64,000 nucleotides of DNA from Isoetes taiwanensis (taxonomy: Eukaryota; Streptophyta; Lycopodiopsida; Isoetales; Isoetaceae): the NCBI GenBank assembly GCA_021234155.1, contig JAJEKV010000005.1, positions 7,682,216 through 7,746,215 on the forward strand. The letters are read 5' to 3'. Of this stretch, positions 45,905 through 57,843 are shown in pieces. The notes below the pieces were generated by a model, which ran no database searches, was not told where the DNA came from, and was given only the letters and a program-made list of their open reading frames with translations. Position numbers and translations under genes: made by a program. How positions within the stretch are numbered: the first letter of the stretch is position 1; each line of letters opens with the position of its first letter.

Positions 45905-48482
45905 TCTTCTTTATATAATAATGTTTTAGGGTGTGTTCGTTTTCCATCACGCCCTAGATCGGAGGGCTCAGATCTTTCAGACAGAGATCGGACGGTTTGT
46001 GTAATTTTTAGGGTTCAATGGCAATGCGCTAGATCGAATTCTCTTGAATGCAAGAAGCCGATTGTTGAACAAGAACGAGCACGGCCGGTTGCAATCATCT
46101 AAGGGTTCGAGAAACATGAATGGCAAGTCCGCATGCATCAAATATCCAAAAATTACATCAGTCATTTTTTTAGACGAAAAGGGATTCGTAGGCTATAGAG
46201 ACTATGGCATCTATCATTCGTTTAAGTGTTTCCTCTGTCTCCATACTATTCCATCGCGCTGTGTCTTGCAGCCTCAGAGTGTCCTCAGTCCGAGCTATTA
46301 TGATTTCCAATCTAAGCAATTTCCTTCGTAGAATATTGAGGATGCTCGACCAAATGCAGGTCGTGCCTATGCTGTATACGACAATTAGATGGCGTCTATT
46401 CCAAACTCAGCTAAGGTATGGTAAACCTTGGATTTTTCTAGCTTTAACTCTGCTGCATTATCCTTCCTGGGGCAAGAAGGGATTAAGGTTACGGAGGAGA
46501 AGGTGTGTAAATTTTGAACTGAGTCATGAAGCCACGGTTTAAGTCTGTTGACCACGAGAGCCCCTAATTTGTCCTTTACGACTGGCTTTTCAAATGTCTA
46601 TTACAACATTTCAAGTAGATATTTGCAACTATTTATGGCCTTTGCAACTGTGTTTCTTGCTGGGGCATTAGTTTTGATGCCAACGCAAAGGTATAACACC
46701 TGCAAGCTGGAGCCGAGGGCAATGCAGTTGTGCTGGGTTGTGCAGTTGACAAACAAGTTCCCAAGAACAAGGAGGCAGAATGCCTCTACAGGTAATTCAT
46801 ATTAGACCATAAAGCTTTTCTGTTTACTCTTGGACTTCAGCAGATATATGGCATTCTTTATGGGTATGGTTATTGTTAATGATGTACTGATTCATTATAG
46901 ATCTGTTGCAGTATGGCACAAGTTCATCAACGTTTTGGGTGATATTTTTGTCATTGATGAAGTTATGATAAGCTGAAGGGCACATCCCGACGACATAGTC
47001 ATTAAATTTTCCTGCAATAACTGTTGATTTGGTAAGATTTTTTTCCTGCCAGTTCAATATGGTTCTGTATTCTTCGGTCAATTTACCTCCTTTTCTTCGC
47101 TCTCATACTTTTCTCTATTTGCAGGAATGCTATGGGATTGATGATTTGAACAGCTCATCGCATGTGGCCATTTTGCAGAGTAGAGAGTTGCTTCATTGCG
47201 CAGGTGCAACATGAGATGTTGGCTGCAGTCTGAGTGTCATAGTTTTTTTGTACCATCCATTGTGATGTGTTGATCCTCAGTAGTACCTGACAGGAAAACA
47301 CATAAAACAGAGATATTTACACACACAACATGTCCAATGAACATTGAGCGGCCCCTGAGCATAAATAGGAAGGAAGTCAAGTCTCTTCCAGAAGAATAAT
47401 ATGTTATGATTCTATTGAGGCAAGTCTCAAGCAATCAGAGCAACAACATGTAGAGATTCACATCTCTGCCACACAGCTATTAAATTTTGTTGCAACAGCT
47501 GTTTATCTGGTAAGATTTTCCTCTGCCGGTTCAATGATTATATCCCGCAAGAACATGTAGAGATTCACATCTCTGCCACACAGCCATTAAATTTTGCTGC
47601 AACAGCTGTTTATCTGGTAAGATTTTTGGTATAGTCGTGGCAAAGGTGTTTGAGACGTTATGTGTTATTGGCAGAGAGCTTTGAACATGGTTTTGGGAGA
47701 CAATAAATTTGCAGCCATTGTGGCTGTCATTTTCATTCTGAATATGGATGTCTATTGAAATTGCTATTTTCAAAGGTCTATTGAAAATGGCAACGAATTC
47801 TTTAAGGAAAAGAAAAAACGATGGCGCATGGCATAAGGCAGATAAACACAAATATTGCTTCATGTTTGATAGCTACAAGTTGCCAATTGTGCATAGGACA
47901 AGCAATGGAGAGCAGAAACAGGGGATAATGTGAATTGTGCATAGGACAAACAATGAATGATTTACAGTTTAGCCCAAGCTACTAAAGGATCACAAGAAGG
48001 GTACAAAAAGAAATGAGTTCAACGAGACAATATTTATCCCAAGCTACTAATGGATCACAAGAAGGTTACAAAAATAAATGAGCCAAACAAGACAACATTT
48101 AGAATAATGCATGAGGAAAGTTAGGATTCTATAGTTTTGGGAGAGGGAATTTTGAACCACATGAACTTCATGATTATTTTGAATGTAAAAGGGCTATACA
48201 AATTCGTTTATAGCATAAGAATGAAGATCCATGTAGCATGGTTGTGCATGCAAGCAACATAGAATTTCCATGGACTTGGAGATGAAAATTTATATGCTTT
48301 TTGTTCTAAATGCCAAGACCCCCTACCCCCCAAAAATGTAAAAAAAAAAAAAAAAAAATCTAAAACAAAAAAGGCACCTTTTGAACTCTGCAGATTTATT
48401 ACTACACCATCTTCTCATTGTTCACTTATAATCTTATTATAGGTCCCCAACTAATCCCAGCAACGCTGGGCATTGTTACTAG
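45905..48482 (+). mobile_element. Helitron D, head-to-tail after Helitron F
   Basis: It starts TCTTCTTTATATAATAATG directly after the CTAG of Helitron F and ends with hairpin CCCAGC-AAC-GCTGGG, CATTGTTA, CTAG at 48482 followed by T. 2,578 bp. Internal duplications of GTAGAGATTCACATCTCTGC (47453, 47556) and GGATCACAAGAAGG (47985, 48050) are present. No Rep/helicase and no nameable host gene. Confidence 0.82.
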
Positions 48483-48673
48483 TATACTAATAATTAAGTA
48501 TATTGGAGTAATTAATAGGGGGCTAATTATTAGACCTATTAATGGTAGGGGAATATTCCCTAGAGCACCTTCCTTTTAAATATCTTCTTGCCACCTCATT
48601 TCCCCCCAAACCTTGCCTACCACCTTCTCTCTCTTGATCAGCCTTACGTCACCAGTTTCGCAGACCATAAGAT

Positions 48674-50076
48674 ATGGCAAGAACGAAACAAACCTATAGG
48701 AAGACTGGCCCAAGGAGCTCACCTTCAATGGCGGCAAAGATCACCGGAGGCCACGGCAAGCGATCCCCCGAGCACCTCCTCCGTAGAGGCCGAGGAGGAG
48801 GCGTCGTCTTCAACTGATAAGACCTTCCATGCCTCACAGGAGGAGCCACAGAGTAGCTCGTCGTCGGTGGAGACCCAGCGCACCGACGAAACCCATCACC
48901 TTGGCCCCCTATTCGACCAGGAGGAGGATCACTAGGAGGGAGACCAAGAGGAGCAAATGAAACAAAGACCACCTAAGATCAGCAGCCTAAAGACCCAGCC
49001 CAAAATTTCTACAATGTGCAACCCCTTCTTCTAGAAAAAAGAAAAAGGGGAAGGAGAAGGTGAAGGAATGGCCGGAGGAATCGGCGGCCAGGAAGAAAAG
49101 AGAAAGGGAGCAGAAGGAGAAGGAGCGGAGGAAGAGGGCGAGGAGGGATAGGCCACAGGGTACCGTGACCATTGAAGAACCCCGCCCTCGCGAGGAGGCA
49201 AACGAAGAAGAGGAGGAAGGAGATGGAGATGAAGAGGAGGAGAACGCAGAGGAAGAGCAGGATGTTGGGGAACCCTCAGACCCAAATATGTATAAAGTAT
49301 GTCCTTATGACGTTTTACAGGCGTCGCTCATATGTTGCTAAGACGTACATATATGTGCACCCAAAATGTTTTTTCGTGGACTTGAACTCGCTCATATGTT
49401 GCTAAGACGTACATATATGTGCGCCCAAAATGTTTTTTTCGTGGACTTGAACCCGTAACCTCTAGCTAACAAACCTGAGGCCTTACCAACACCTCAATAA
49501 CTCATATTTGCATTTATTCCATGTTTATTTTTTAAGTCGCAATGAGACGTTGCAGTTGCGACGTGGCACGTAGTAGGCCATTGCGACGTCTGGCCAGACG
49601 TTCCAACTGTGACGTCTGACGTTCTACATGCGACGTTGTTTGAATTTTGTGCAACGTCGTAGGAACATACTCGATTTTTGCCATTGCGACGTCTGACGTT
49701 CTATCTGCGACGTCGTTTAAATTTTACGCGACGTCATAGGAACGTACGCGATTTTTGCGACGTGGACGTTTCATATACGTCGCAAACTGACGTCGCAAAC
49801 AACCCATTCTCTAGTAGTGTTAGGCACTTTCAACAGTGCACTAATCTCCTAATAAGGAAGGCGCCATTCGAACACCTTCTTCGCGAAGTGATGCAGGAGT
49901 TCCGGACTGATTACAGGGTCACACCTCTAACCACCCGGGCCCTGCAAGAAGCATCAGAGGCAGAGCTAATCCAGCTCTTCGAGGAGGGAAATCTTTGCGC
50001 CATCCACGCCAAGCAGGTAACTGTTATGCCCAAGGACCTGCACTTCGCGCGGCGGATCCGCAAAGAGAGGCCCTAA
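48674..50076 (+). pseudogene. Divergent histone H3-like gene, interrupted
   Basis: The 5' part opens MARTKQTYRKTGPRSS, matching the H3/CENH3 tail start (ARTKQT..RK). After frame changes and a long Lys/Glu-rich acidic stretch (to about 49300), the 3' part (49822-50076) encodes an H3 fold: [73 protein letters not shown], stop. RHFQ/TNLLI recalls centromeric H3, but loop 1 has the canonical length and the C-terminus is H3-like, so I call it only an H3-family protein. The tail is over 150 residues longer than normal. At least two frame changes and a ~500-bp insertion (49318-49819) break it. Alternative: a spliced gene with unusual introns. Confidence 0.7.
49318..49819 (-). mobile_element. CACTA-type transposon end, with SINE-like head
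   Basis: Read from the right, the insert begins CACTACTAGAGAATGGG and carries many TTGCGACGT subterminal repeats (49540-49800), the signature of CACTA (En/Spm) elements. A TTA follows at 49820-49822, and TTA also lies at 49315-49317, fitting a 3-bp target duplication. The left end is not CACTA and may be deleted. 49322-49388 and 49390-49456 are a tandem duplication; 49432-49500 (minus) has a GGGTTCAAGTCC B box and a TTGGTAAGG A-like box. Confidence 0.65.
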
Positions 50077-50617
50077 GACCTCAAGTTTTTGTAATTCTGT
50101 TAAAATTAAAGTTTTCCAGTGTAAATTGACTTTTTAGTATATATATAAGTTTCTTTTTCCTCTGTCAGTTGATTGAATTATGGTAAGAAAATGTAAGTAA
50201 CTAAGTTAGATTGTAGTAGAACTCTTTGTATAATGCTTAGAATGCTTATAATAGGTTAAGTAACATAAAGTATTAGTACACAAAAATCAACTTTGCTTCA
50301 AAAAATTGGCAACCGGGGCCGATTGGCCCTGCTTCGCAACACAGAGTGATTTCGCGCGAACCCACCCGGGTACTGCGATTTCGAGCAAAATTGCTTAGAT
50401 TTGCACTTCATGGTAGTTCAATTGGAGACCCATAGCCTTAGAACAAAAGTCTACTCCATCAAGAACCCTTGTGCACAGAACCCGAGGCAGACCATAGTCT
50501 ATAAAAGGGGGTCTCATTTGCCATTTTCCCTTCACCAAAACTGCTCTTGTCATCTTAGGCAATTTTCCAAGCTTTCATCAATCTTTCCAAGCCATTTTCC
50601 ACACCTATCTCTTCTCA
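50076..50617 (+). promoter_or_regulatory. Promoter-like region with TATA box
   Basis: A clear TATA box TCTATAAAAGGGGGTC lies at 50499-50514, about 110 bp before the ATG at 50618, with a C/T-rich leader between. No gene lies between the H3-like stop and this promoter. It could also be the U3/R part of an LTR, but no LTR borders were seen. Confidence 0.5.
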
Positions 50618-51161
50618 ATGGCACCCAGTAGCTTTGTTAGATGGTATAACGCTGCCAACCACATCCATGACTTCCCTGCTGACCAGGCCTTCCAGGTGTT
50701 CGACCATCTCTTCGATCTCCACGCAACCTTGACCAGGACACCCTTCTATACTGATATCATTTGCCAATATGATCAGCAGATCCTACCCTGGGAAGTTAGC
50801 TTGCCCCCCTAGGGGAGGGAAATGGGTATCCCTAGAGTCGCTTAGCCAAGCCTTAGGAAGGGAGATGGGAGGATCCAAGGGCAAGAACCAGTTGTGGGAT
50901 AGGACCAGAACCATGCCTGACTACATGACCTGCAGGCATAATAGACATAGATACCTCTCATCCCAGACAGCCCTTGCTCTATTCATGCAGTATAAGTCAG
51001 TCAATAGGGTGGGAGAACCTTCCATTCAGCCTTTGGATCTAGCACCACTCGACACTCGAAGGGACCAAAGCCACATTCACGAGATCGAGTCTTCCGAGTA
51101 CATGTTCCACGGCATGACAGCAGGGACACCAGCATTGCAAATTGAGCAAGACTACGAGTAG
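50618..51161 (+). pseudogene. Unknown ORFs downstream of the TATA box
   Basis: The frame at 50618-50812 (MAPSSFVRWYNAANHIHDFP, FDHLFDLHATLT) and, after a frame change, 50890-51161 (PDYMTCRHNRHRYLSSQTAL, EYMFHGMTAGTPAL) are protein-like, but I do not recognise them. They precede a gypsy gag on the same strand and may be an accessory ORF of that element or an unrelated decayed gene. Confidence 0.4.
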
Positions 51162-51228
51162 CTAGGGGAAGGAAACCTAGGTTGAGAAAGCAGAGAAGCA
51201 ATGAGGATCGAGAGGCGCATAGCCAGGC

Positions 51229-51984
51229 ATGATGACGAAAGCCAGGCGAGCCTATGGGCCACCAATCGGCATCACAACCCTATCATCAATTATAGTCATC
51301 GACGGAGAGAAGTACATCTTGGCAAACGACATCCTCAACCTTCCTTACTGCCAAGAAGAAGGGCTTAGAATCGACGAGCTCTTAGGTTTGATGGCAAAGG
51401 AGCAGCAAAGCGACTTCATCGACTACTCCTATCAGGAAATCCCAAGGGAGCTAGTAGAGCGGCACTCTTACGCCGGGGAGACAATGTCAGATATAGCAGC
51501 CTATGAGCAGATAAGGGAGATGTATCGGCAACAGGAACCAATCATCCCAGAGGAGGAATTTCAATAAATACAAAGCAGGTTGTACAAACCAGGAAGAGGC
51601 CCGAGCTCCAGCCGAACAGTTCGTTCCAGGAGCATGCGGGAAGCATCCAGTAGCATCAACCTGGAGAACGCAACTACCATGTGGAGGGATCATGAAGACC
51701 TCTTGGCACTAGACGTCTACGGCGGGGCAGCTCAAAGGAAGGGCACAGGGTCACAGATCATAGGCAAGGGTAAGGCGCTCCACTGCCTCGACTTCGCCAG
51801 AGGCCACCTCAGGGACGCGACATTGACAGTAGTGGCGGCAACGGCACCAGAACTCCCGGCACCTGAAATGGCTGGAGCACTCGAAGGGGGATTTTCCAGG
51901 AACATCTTGCGCAACCTCGGCAAAGGCCTTCGGCTTAGGGACGTCAAGAATTTCTTCAAATTGACGAAGGGCCATCGAAGATAA
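51229..51984 (+). pseudogene. Unknown ORF with one in-frame stop
   Basis: One frame runs from 51229 to 51984 and is broken only by TAA at 51565-51567 (probably CAA to TAA). Features: AYGPPIGITTLSSIIVIDGE, YILANDILNLPYC, then a Ser/Arg linker and RNLGKGLRLRDVKNFFKL at the end. I recognise no family. It ends 0.2 kb before gag. Confidence 0.4.
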
Positions 51985-52193
51985 ATAATTTTTGTTTTCA
52001 CTTATCTTCTAAATTGTATTGAATGTCTTCAGTTCTATGAGCTATCATGTATTTTATATTAATGTGTAACTTTTATATATTAATTGATATATATTATCCT
52101 TAACTTATAAGTGCAATTTTTGACATGATTCCTTTTATGCTCAACAATAATTCACTTATAAATAAGGATGAATAATATATAACTTAAATAACA

Positions 52194-53842
52194 AGCATTG
52201 ATGACTAATACTTGCAGCAAGGAACACCGGCTCAGGGTCTCAAGGCCAGGGCCGGCAACACCAATGGGTACCTAGAAACTTGTTTGGACGTGAACAAGAC
52301 GACAACAATGAAGAAATGACGGTGGAGACAATCAATGCAAGGCTCACGCAAATGAGGAACCAGATGCACCAGCTGACTCACTGGGCAACCCCATTGATGA
52401 ACGCCCAAGAATACGGACCTGCACCACCACCTCCACCACCACTACCTTCCCAAGGTGTTGATGAGGCTCCACAGCAAAAAGGGGAAGACAATCAGGGAAA
52501 TGTCAGAGACAGGAAGAGAAAAAGGAGAAGCAGAAAGAGCCCAACACCATCTAGCTCCAGCTCATCAGACTCTTCTGGCAGGCAAGACAGCTCTAGCTCA
52601 GAGAGTGAGTCCGATACATCACAGGTAAAAGCCAGGGCAAGGAAGACGGATGACTATCAGAAGAAAGTGGATAGCACTATGAGCAATGTATGGAAGACTA
52701 GGAAGTTGGGTCAGTTTTTAGGGAAAGACAGGTCAGGCATGGACGCAGAAGCTTGGCTTGATGAGATGGAAGAGTTTGGTAATTTTTATGGCATGAAAGA
52801 CAAAGACATAGGGAAGGTTGCTACAGCCAACTTAATAGGAGCAGCCAGAATTTGATGGAAGGGCTACGCAAAGTCCAATAAGCTGAAAAGAAACAGTTGC
52901 AGATTCAAGACCTTCAGCAAGGCCTTTCAAAAACATTATGTGCCAAGATCACACTCTAGCAGGCAGATCCAGCAGTTCTACAAATTAGACCAGGGGAACC
53001 TATCAGTAGCAAAGTACACGGAGGAATTCATGAGACTGAGGCTTAATGTTCCCGGGGTATCTGAAAGGCAAGCAGTCGACGGTTACATTGAAGGGTTGAA
53101 CAGCAACATCAAAAGGCTAGTCCGAGCAATCAACCCAAGGACAGTGGCAAAAGCCGAGGACAAAGCTTTAAGTTTGAAAGAAGCACCAGTTACTCCAGGC
53201 CAGAAACAGTTACCATTCAAGGGTAAAACAACAGGGCAGTATCAAGGGCAGTATCAGAATAAGCAAGCACCAACTACGCCAGCCGGAGGCCAACATCAAG
53301 GGAAAGCTCAGGGAAAGCCCTTTGGAGACCGTAGGCCACAAAGTGGATCAGAGGGCAATTCGATCAAGCGTCTTTTAGACAGCTTGCCAAAGGAAAAGAG
53401 GCAGGAATGCATTGAAAAGAAGTTGTGCTTTAGGTGTTTCCAGGGCACCGAACGCACGACTGTCCATCCATTCGTCATGCAGGCAGCTTTGGCAGAGCTT
53501 GCGGATTGGGAGTCACCAACTGAAGGAGATGACGAAGAGGACGACCAGTAGGAAGCGCAAGATTTCATAGATGGTGAGTACCATATCTGTGTAGCTATTG
53601 AGTCAGGTGATGTTGAAAATCAGTCCACAGTCATTGCGGCTGAGGGAACCATAGATAGCAGTCCATACCTAGTCTTGATAGATACAGGTAGCTCTCATAA
53701 CTTTGCCTCTCCTAGACTTGCTACCCTAATGAAGAGCAAGGTCTTGAAGTCAAAGCCAAGGCCAGTTAACATGGCAAGTGGTGCCATTCGGCACACTAAG
53801 GGGAGGAGAATCACATTTGACATAGACCTTAGTGGAAGCAAG
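52194..53842 (+). pseudogene. Gypsy-type gag-protease fragment
   Basis: A single frame with two internal stops (TGA 52853, TAG 53549). The gag starts with a coiled segment, a Pro run and a Ser/Glu-rich linker (52560-52640), then the retrotransposon gag core (GKDRSGMDAEAWLDEMEEF; FYKLDQGNLSVAKYTEEFMRL), a degenerate zinc knuckle (CFRCFQ) and an aspartic-protease motif LVLIDTGSSHNF at 53672. It stops at 53842, before RT. The TGA stands where plant gag usually has a tryptophan pair. No LTRs were found, and it is not clearly linked to the LTRs at 12 and 32 kb. Confidence 0.8.
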
Positions 53843-54143
53843 TAACCATCATCCAATTAAATTGGGATTATGTCAACTCCAAAATCACGCCAACCTGTTG
53901 TTGTCTTCTAGGGGGTTTTTGTTTTTTTTAATCTTTTTTTTTGGACTTCAAAAATAATATAAGGTTGCGATTCACGTGTGACGTTTCATATGCGAATTGA
54001 AATATGCAAAAATGAAGAGCAAGTTGCTAACATAGATGAGACCAAAATTGAAGAGCATTTAGATGATAATATTAGGTTTGATAATAACAGATTGCATTAT
54101 TTGCGAGGCAATGTACAAAAATATCATATATTCCAATAAAACA
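53843..54143. other. Gene-free junction
   Basis: Non-coding AT-rich sequence between the truncated retroelement and the end of the phosphatase pseudogene. A T-run lies at 53925-53942. Nothing else is supportable. Confidence 0.4.
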
Positions 54144-54378
54144 TTAAGGGATCAATCCATGTTTTTCCACGTATTTAACAAGGTGTGATTCCATGTCAGC
54201 CGTTCTATCCAGTTCTGGGTATGAATCTAACACTTCACCCACCGTCATCCCCATAGCCAAATTATGTATAATAGACACAAACTTCACCAGAAAATCATCT
54301 GTCGCAAAGTTTGTTGGATCGTAAGATGGTGGATTCAGGGCCTGCGTTTGATTGTAGAAGCATTTGAGAGCATCATCA

Positions 54379-56972
54379 TCTTTATATTATAATGTTTTGG
54401 TGTAAGTGCGTAGTGCATCGAGCCCTAAATTAAACGGCTGAGATTAATCTACGCCATGTGGCATCATCTCAATTATTCCAATTCCAACTTCTTTTCTTTA
54501 GGGTTTTTTCTTTTCTTTGTTTTCGTAGCATCTCGAGAACTATCGCGGCTCGACCCACGGTGATGGTGCAAGCAGCAGAAGATATTGGTAGAGAGAAGCA
54601 GGCTATATGCTTTAAGAAATGGCTATGGCCGAAAATGTTGTGGCTGTGGAAAAACAGAGGAGTTCTTGGGCTATGGGAATGGGAAGAGGCCGTGGTAATA
54701 CCAGCAAGGATAAGGGCATCGCGTTCGTGGAGCATTCGATCGTGGTCAGCATCATATCCTTCCATGGATAACAATGAGGCGAGAATGAAGATGTGCAGAT
54801 GCTGCATTGGTGGCATCTTTGTTCTCTGCAACTTTCGATGGCTGAAAAATCGGAAGCTTTGTTACTCGGTTCTAAGGTAACAAAGCTTACCTTATCATTC
54901 CCTTACCATTCCCTTATCATTTTGTATTCGATTTTCAAATTCATGTGCTACTGTTACAGGTGAATGGGATATTTTTTGAAGACGATTTGACTGTTCTTCA
55001 GAAGTTGAGATATGGGCTAAAGTCATAATTGGGTAGATGGATCCACTATCTGCATATCCTGTATAACAGAATCGCTCTTCTCAGGGTATATACTTTTGAA
55101 GTCTTTGCATAGGTAGAAAGTCATTCCATTTTTTTTCTCTTTGTTGTTGGGCATGGCAAGATAGCTGCTCATAACTATGTTCCAAAATCTAGGTTTCAAT
55201 AACACGTGATTGATTGTTTGTTTGTGCTATTGAAGCTCAGGAAGTTGCAGTTCAGGGGCAACGGGCAACATGCAGTATTATTCCCAGGTATATTGGTATA
55301 CACACTGTATCATGATGTATGGATGTGTTTTGTGTTTTCAGATAGCTTTTTGCTCTATTTTAGATGGAAGATACTTCCGTTTTATATGTGCCATCCACCT
55401 TCTTTTGCAGTTCTGCAAAAGCTAGCCTTCCTTTGGAGTTCTTGAGAACATTGATCTAAGTGCTATAGTATCCTGCTTCAAATTCGAAATTAGGTAACCT
55501 ATTGTGTTTTGTAGCAATAGGTTAAAAATATGCATGATGCATTGTGCTCTATTCATGCATTTGTGTTATTCCGAGCATGTTTGTCCTCCTCTTTATTAAA
55601 TCCTTTTGTGCTATTGCAGCAAAAACAGAGAGAAACTGGAAGGGAAGAAAAGAAGAGGAGATAAACTGCAAATTTGTGGCAAATTTGGACTTTTTGCTCA
55701 GGTAAGGCGAATATAGGAAGCTGAAAATAAAGAATATAACGGGTTGTGACTGTATTTGAAGGCATGCAGGTCTGGGCTATTGTGAAATTTTCAAAAAACA
55801 TTTAACTCTTAGATGTAGTATATCTACATTTTAAACTTCTCATTGGAAGAGCTATTGTACAGCCTTCAGGATTATCATTGGAGCACTGCCTTCAGGATTA
55901 TCATTGGAGCACTGGAGCTTGCTGCAAAGAAATACACCACTTAGGATAATTCATTCAACAATGTGGCCTCTAGCCTCAAAAAAATGCTTACCTTGGAAAT
56001 TATTGCAGGACGGTTGTTACATGGCAGTTTCTCGCCATGGGCATGTTCAATTTGCAAAGAATATTTCATGTTTGTATATTGCACTGTAATATTATGGTTT
56101 GTAATGTAAATACCATGTTCTCTATAAGCTCCAGTTCAAAATCAAAATGTGTCATCAGACTTGGATGTTTCTACTCTGTCAGAACCTTCCTTCTCTTAAA
56201 GAAATATTTTTGCAAAGATGCTATAATGCCTTCTGATAATTAGATTTCCAGTCAATTGCAGTTTTGAGCGCAACAGTTGAGCAACAGTTAGGCAACAGAA
56301 TAGAGCAACTGCCCTAATCCGTTGCCACCATTTATGGAAGGAAGGAAGGAAGGAAGTCTATTGTACATTTATGATGTCTATTGTACATTCCAGACTTATC
56401 CTTTGGTATTTACATTTTCTACAAAAACAAGAAATTTAAGTAGTTCATATTTATGCGAACTACTATCATTTCTATAAGCGAAACATTATACATTAGACAT
56501 ATTACTTGCTCAAACCATTACATTTGCTAAATGAGTTTACTTTTCAAAGATTGTGGATGATTTATTAAATTGGACCACCTAGATGACATTACCTTTGAAC
56601 AACGGAATGTTTCTGGGTATCATTAAATATTACAATTAAACTCAGCACCTACCAACTAAGATTGCGATGCTACATAGCTTTAAATTGTCTAATCTGTATC
56701 CATATTATATATATCAAGACTGCTTAGTTGTAGATCGCCATTTATCTCCAATGAAGGTTACGCGTGCTACACTAATCTAATAAACCAAATTCACACATAA
56801 CCCTTATAGCCTAGCAACGTTGGGCGCTTGGTTTTCTACTAGATAAGAATGTTCATAAAACATCCATCAAAACATAAATAACATATATGTTCATGTGTGG
56901 TGTTCTATAATGGTTGGCTCATCATTTGCAGTTTTTCAATTTATGCCCAGCAACGCTGGGCACCTGTACTAG
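54379..56972 (+). mobile_element. Helitron E, inserted in the phosphatase pseudogene
   Basis: 5' TCTTTATATTATAATG preceded by A; 3' hairpin GCCCAGC-AAC-GCTGGGC, ACCTGTA, CTAG followed by T. 2,594 bp. Taking it out restores the host frame with no base lost or gained, as expected of Helitrons. An older imperfect terminus (GCCTAGC-AAC-GTTGGGC ... CTAG) lies 130 bp upstream of its end, at 56809-56842. A (GGAA)n run lies at 56337. No captured gene could be named. Confidence 0.9.
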
Positions 56973-57298
56973 TCCACTATGATTATATCATCCTTATTCT
57001 CGATACCAAGTTCGTCCATCATGTTACTCAAGTGTTTGATGAAGATAGGCTTGCCTATTGGATCCTTGGGATTAGTGAACTTCACACGTTTGTTCTGGTC
57101 CCAAAAGGTCAACCAATGTCTACGCATTTCCCCCAGTGCCTCCAAAGTATCCTTGATGTTCCTTAGTTCCATGGATGACCAAATACCAACTCGAAATAAC
57201 CTGAATGCCTCATCTAGCATCTCCTTCAAGTGCGGCCGCGGATAGATCCACTTGGTGTTTGATTCTACTGGTGTCTGATGAAACTGATCTCTACATTA

Positions 57299-57843
57299 GA
57301 GGAAATTTGAGATCTCATTTCATCCCCATAAGAATCCTCCAATGGAATGGCTACCCTCTATTAACTGCAATTAATGCAGCACTAACAACTTCATTGTTGT
57401 TGTTTTTCCCCCATAACTTTTGATCCACTTGTCAAAATGTTGCGGCGTTTGTTGCATTAGATGCGGAATGAAAAGATCTTTCCAATGATATATGGTTATG
57501 ATGTATTTCAATATGGTCATATGCGTTAACCTTAAAAAAATATGATTTTTTGCTTATTTCTGATATATTTATATCGTAAAAGATGTATGAATAGGTTATA
57601 ACTAGATAGATCTTGTGAAGACGAACCCATTGCTACAAAAAGTTTTTAAATCGGAGTTCTGGATCAAAAGTTATAATGAAAAAATGATACTACAGAAGTT
57701 AGTTGCAACTGCATTAATTACAGGCTGCCACATAATACTGGAATGAGATATACTGGAGCTCTTCTCTTATTGGACAGTTTAAAAAGCTGACATGGCATTT
57801 TAAGCATCCCTTAATGGGACAAAATGTGATCTCATTTTTCCTC
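57299..57843. mobile_element. Foldback MITE, TA target site
   Basis: The ends are inverted copies: GAGGAAATTTGAGATC and GAGGAAAAATGAGATC. Longer inverted similarity includes GTAATTAATGCAG/GCAATTAATGCAG and CATAACTTTTGATCC/TATAACTTTTGATCC. TA flanks both sides (57297-57298, 57844-57845). 545 bp. Size and TA target resemble the MITE in the LINE, but the terminal bases differ. Confidence 0.8.

Noticed and set aside
49300-49840. Exact frame restoration of the H3-like gene by removing the CACTA insert
   Set aside because: Joining at the TTA duplication leaves the frame shifted, so I do not claim the insertion alone broke the gene.
49822-50076. Firm call as centromeric H3 (CENH3)
   Set aside because: RHFQ and TNLLI fit, but loop 1 lacks the extra residues typical of CENH3 and the C-terminal helix is H3-like; left as H3 family.
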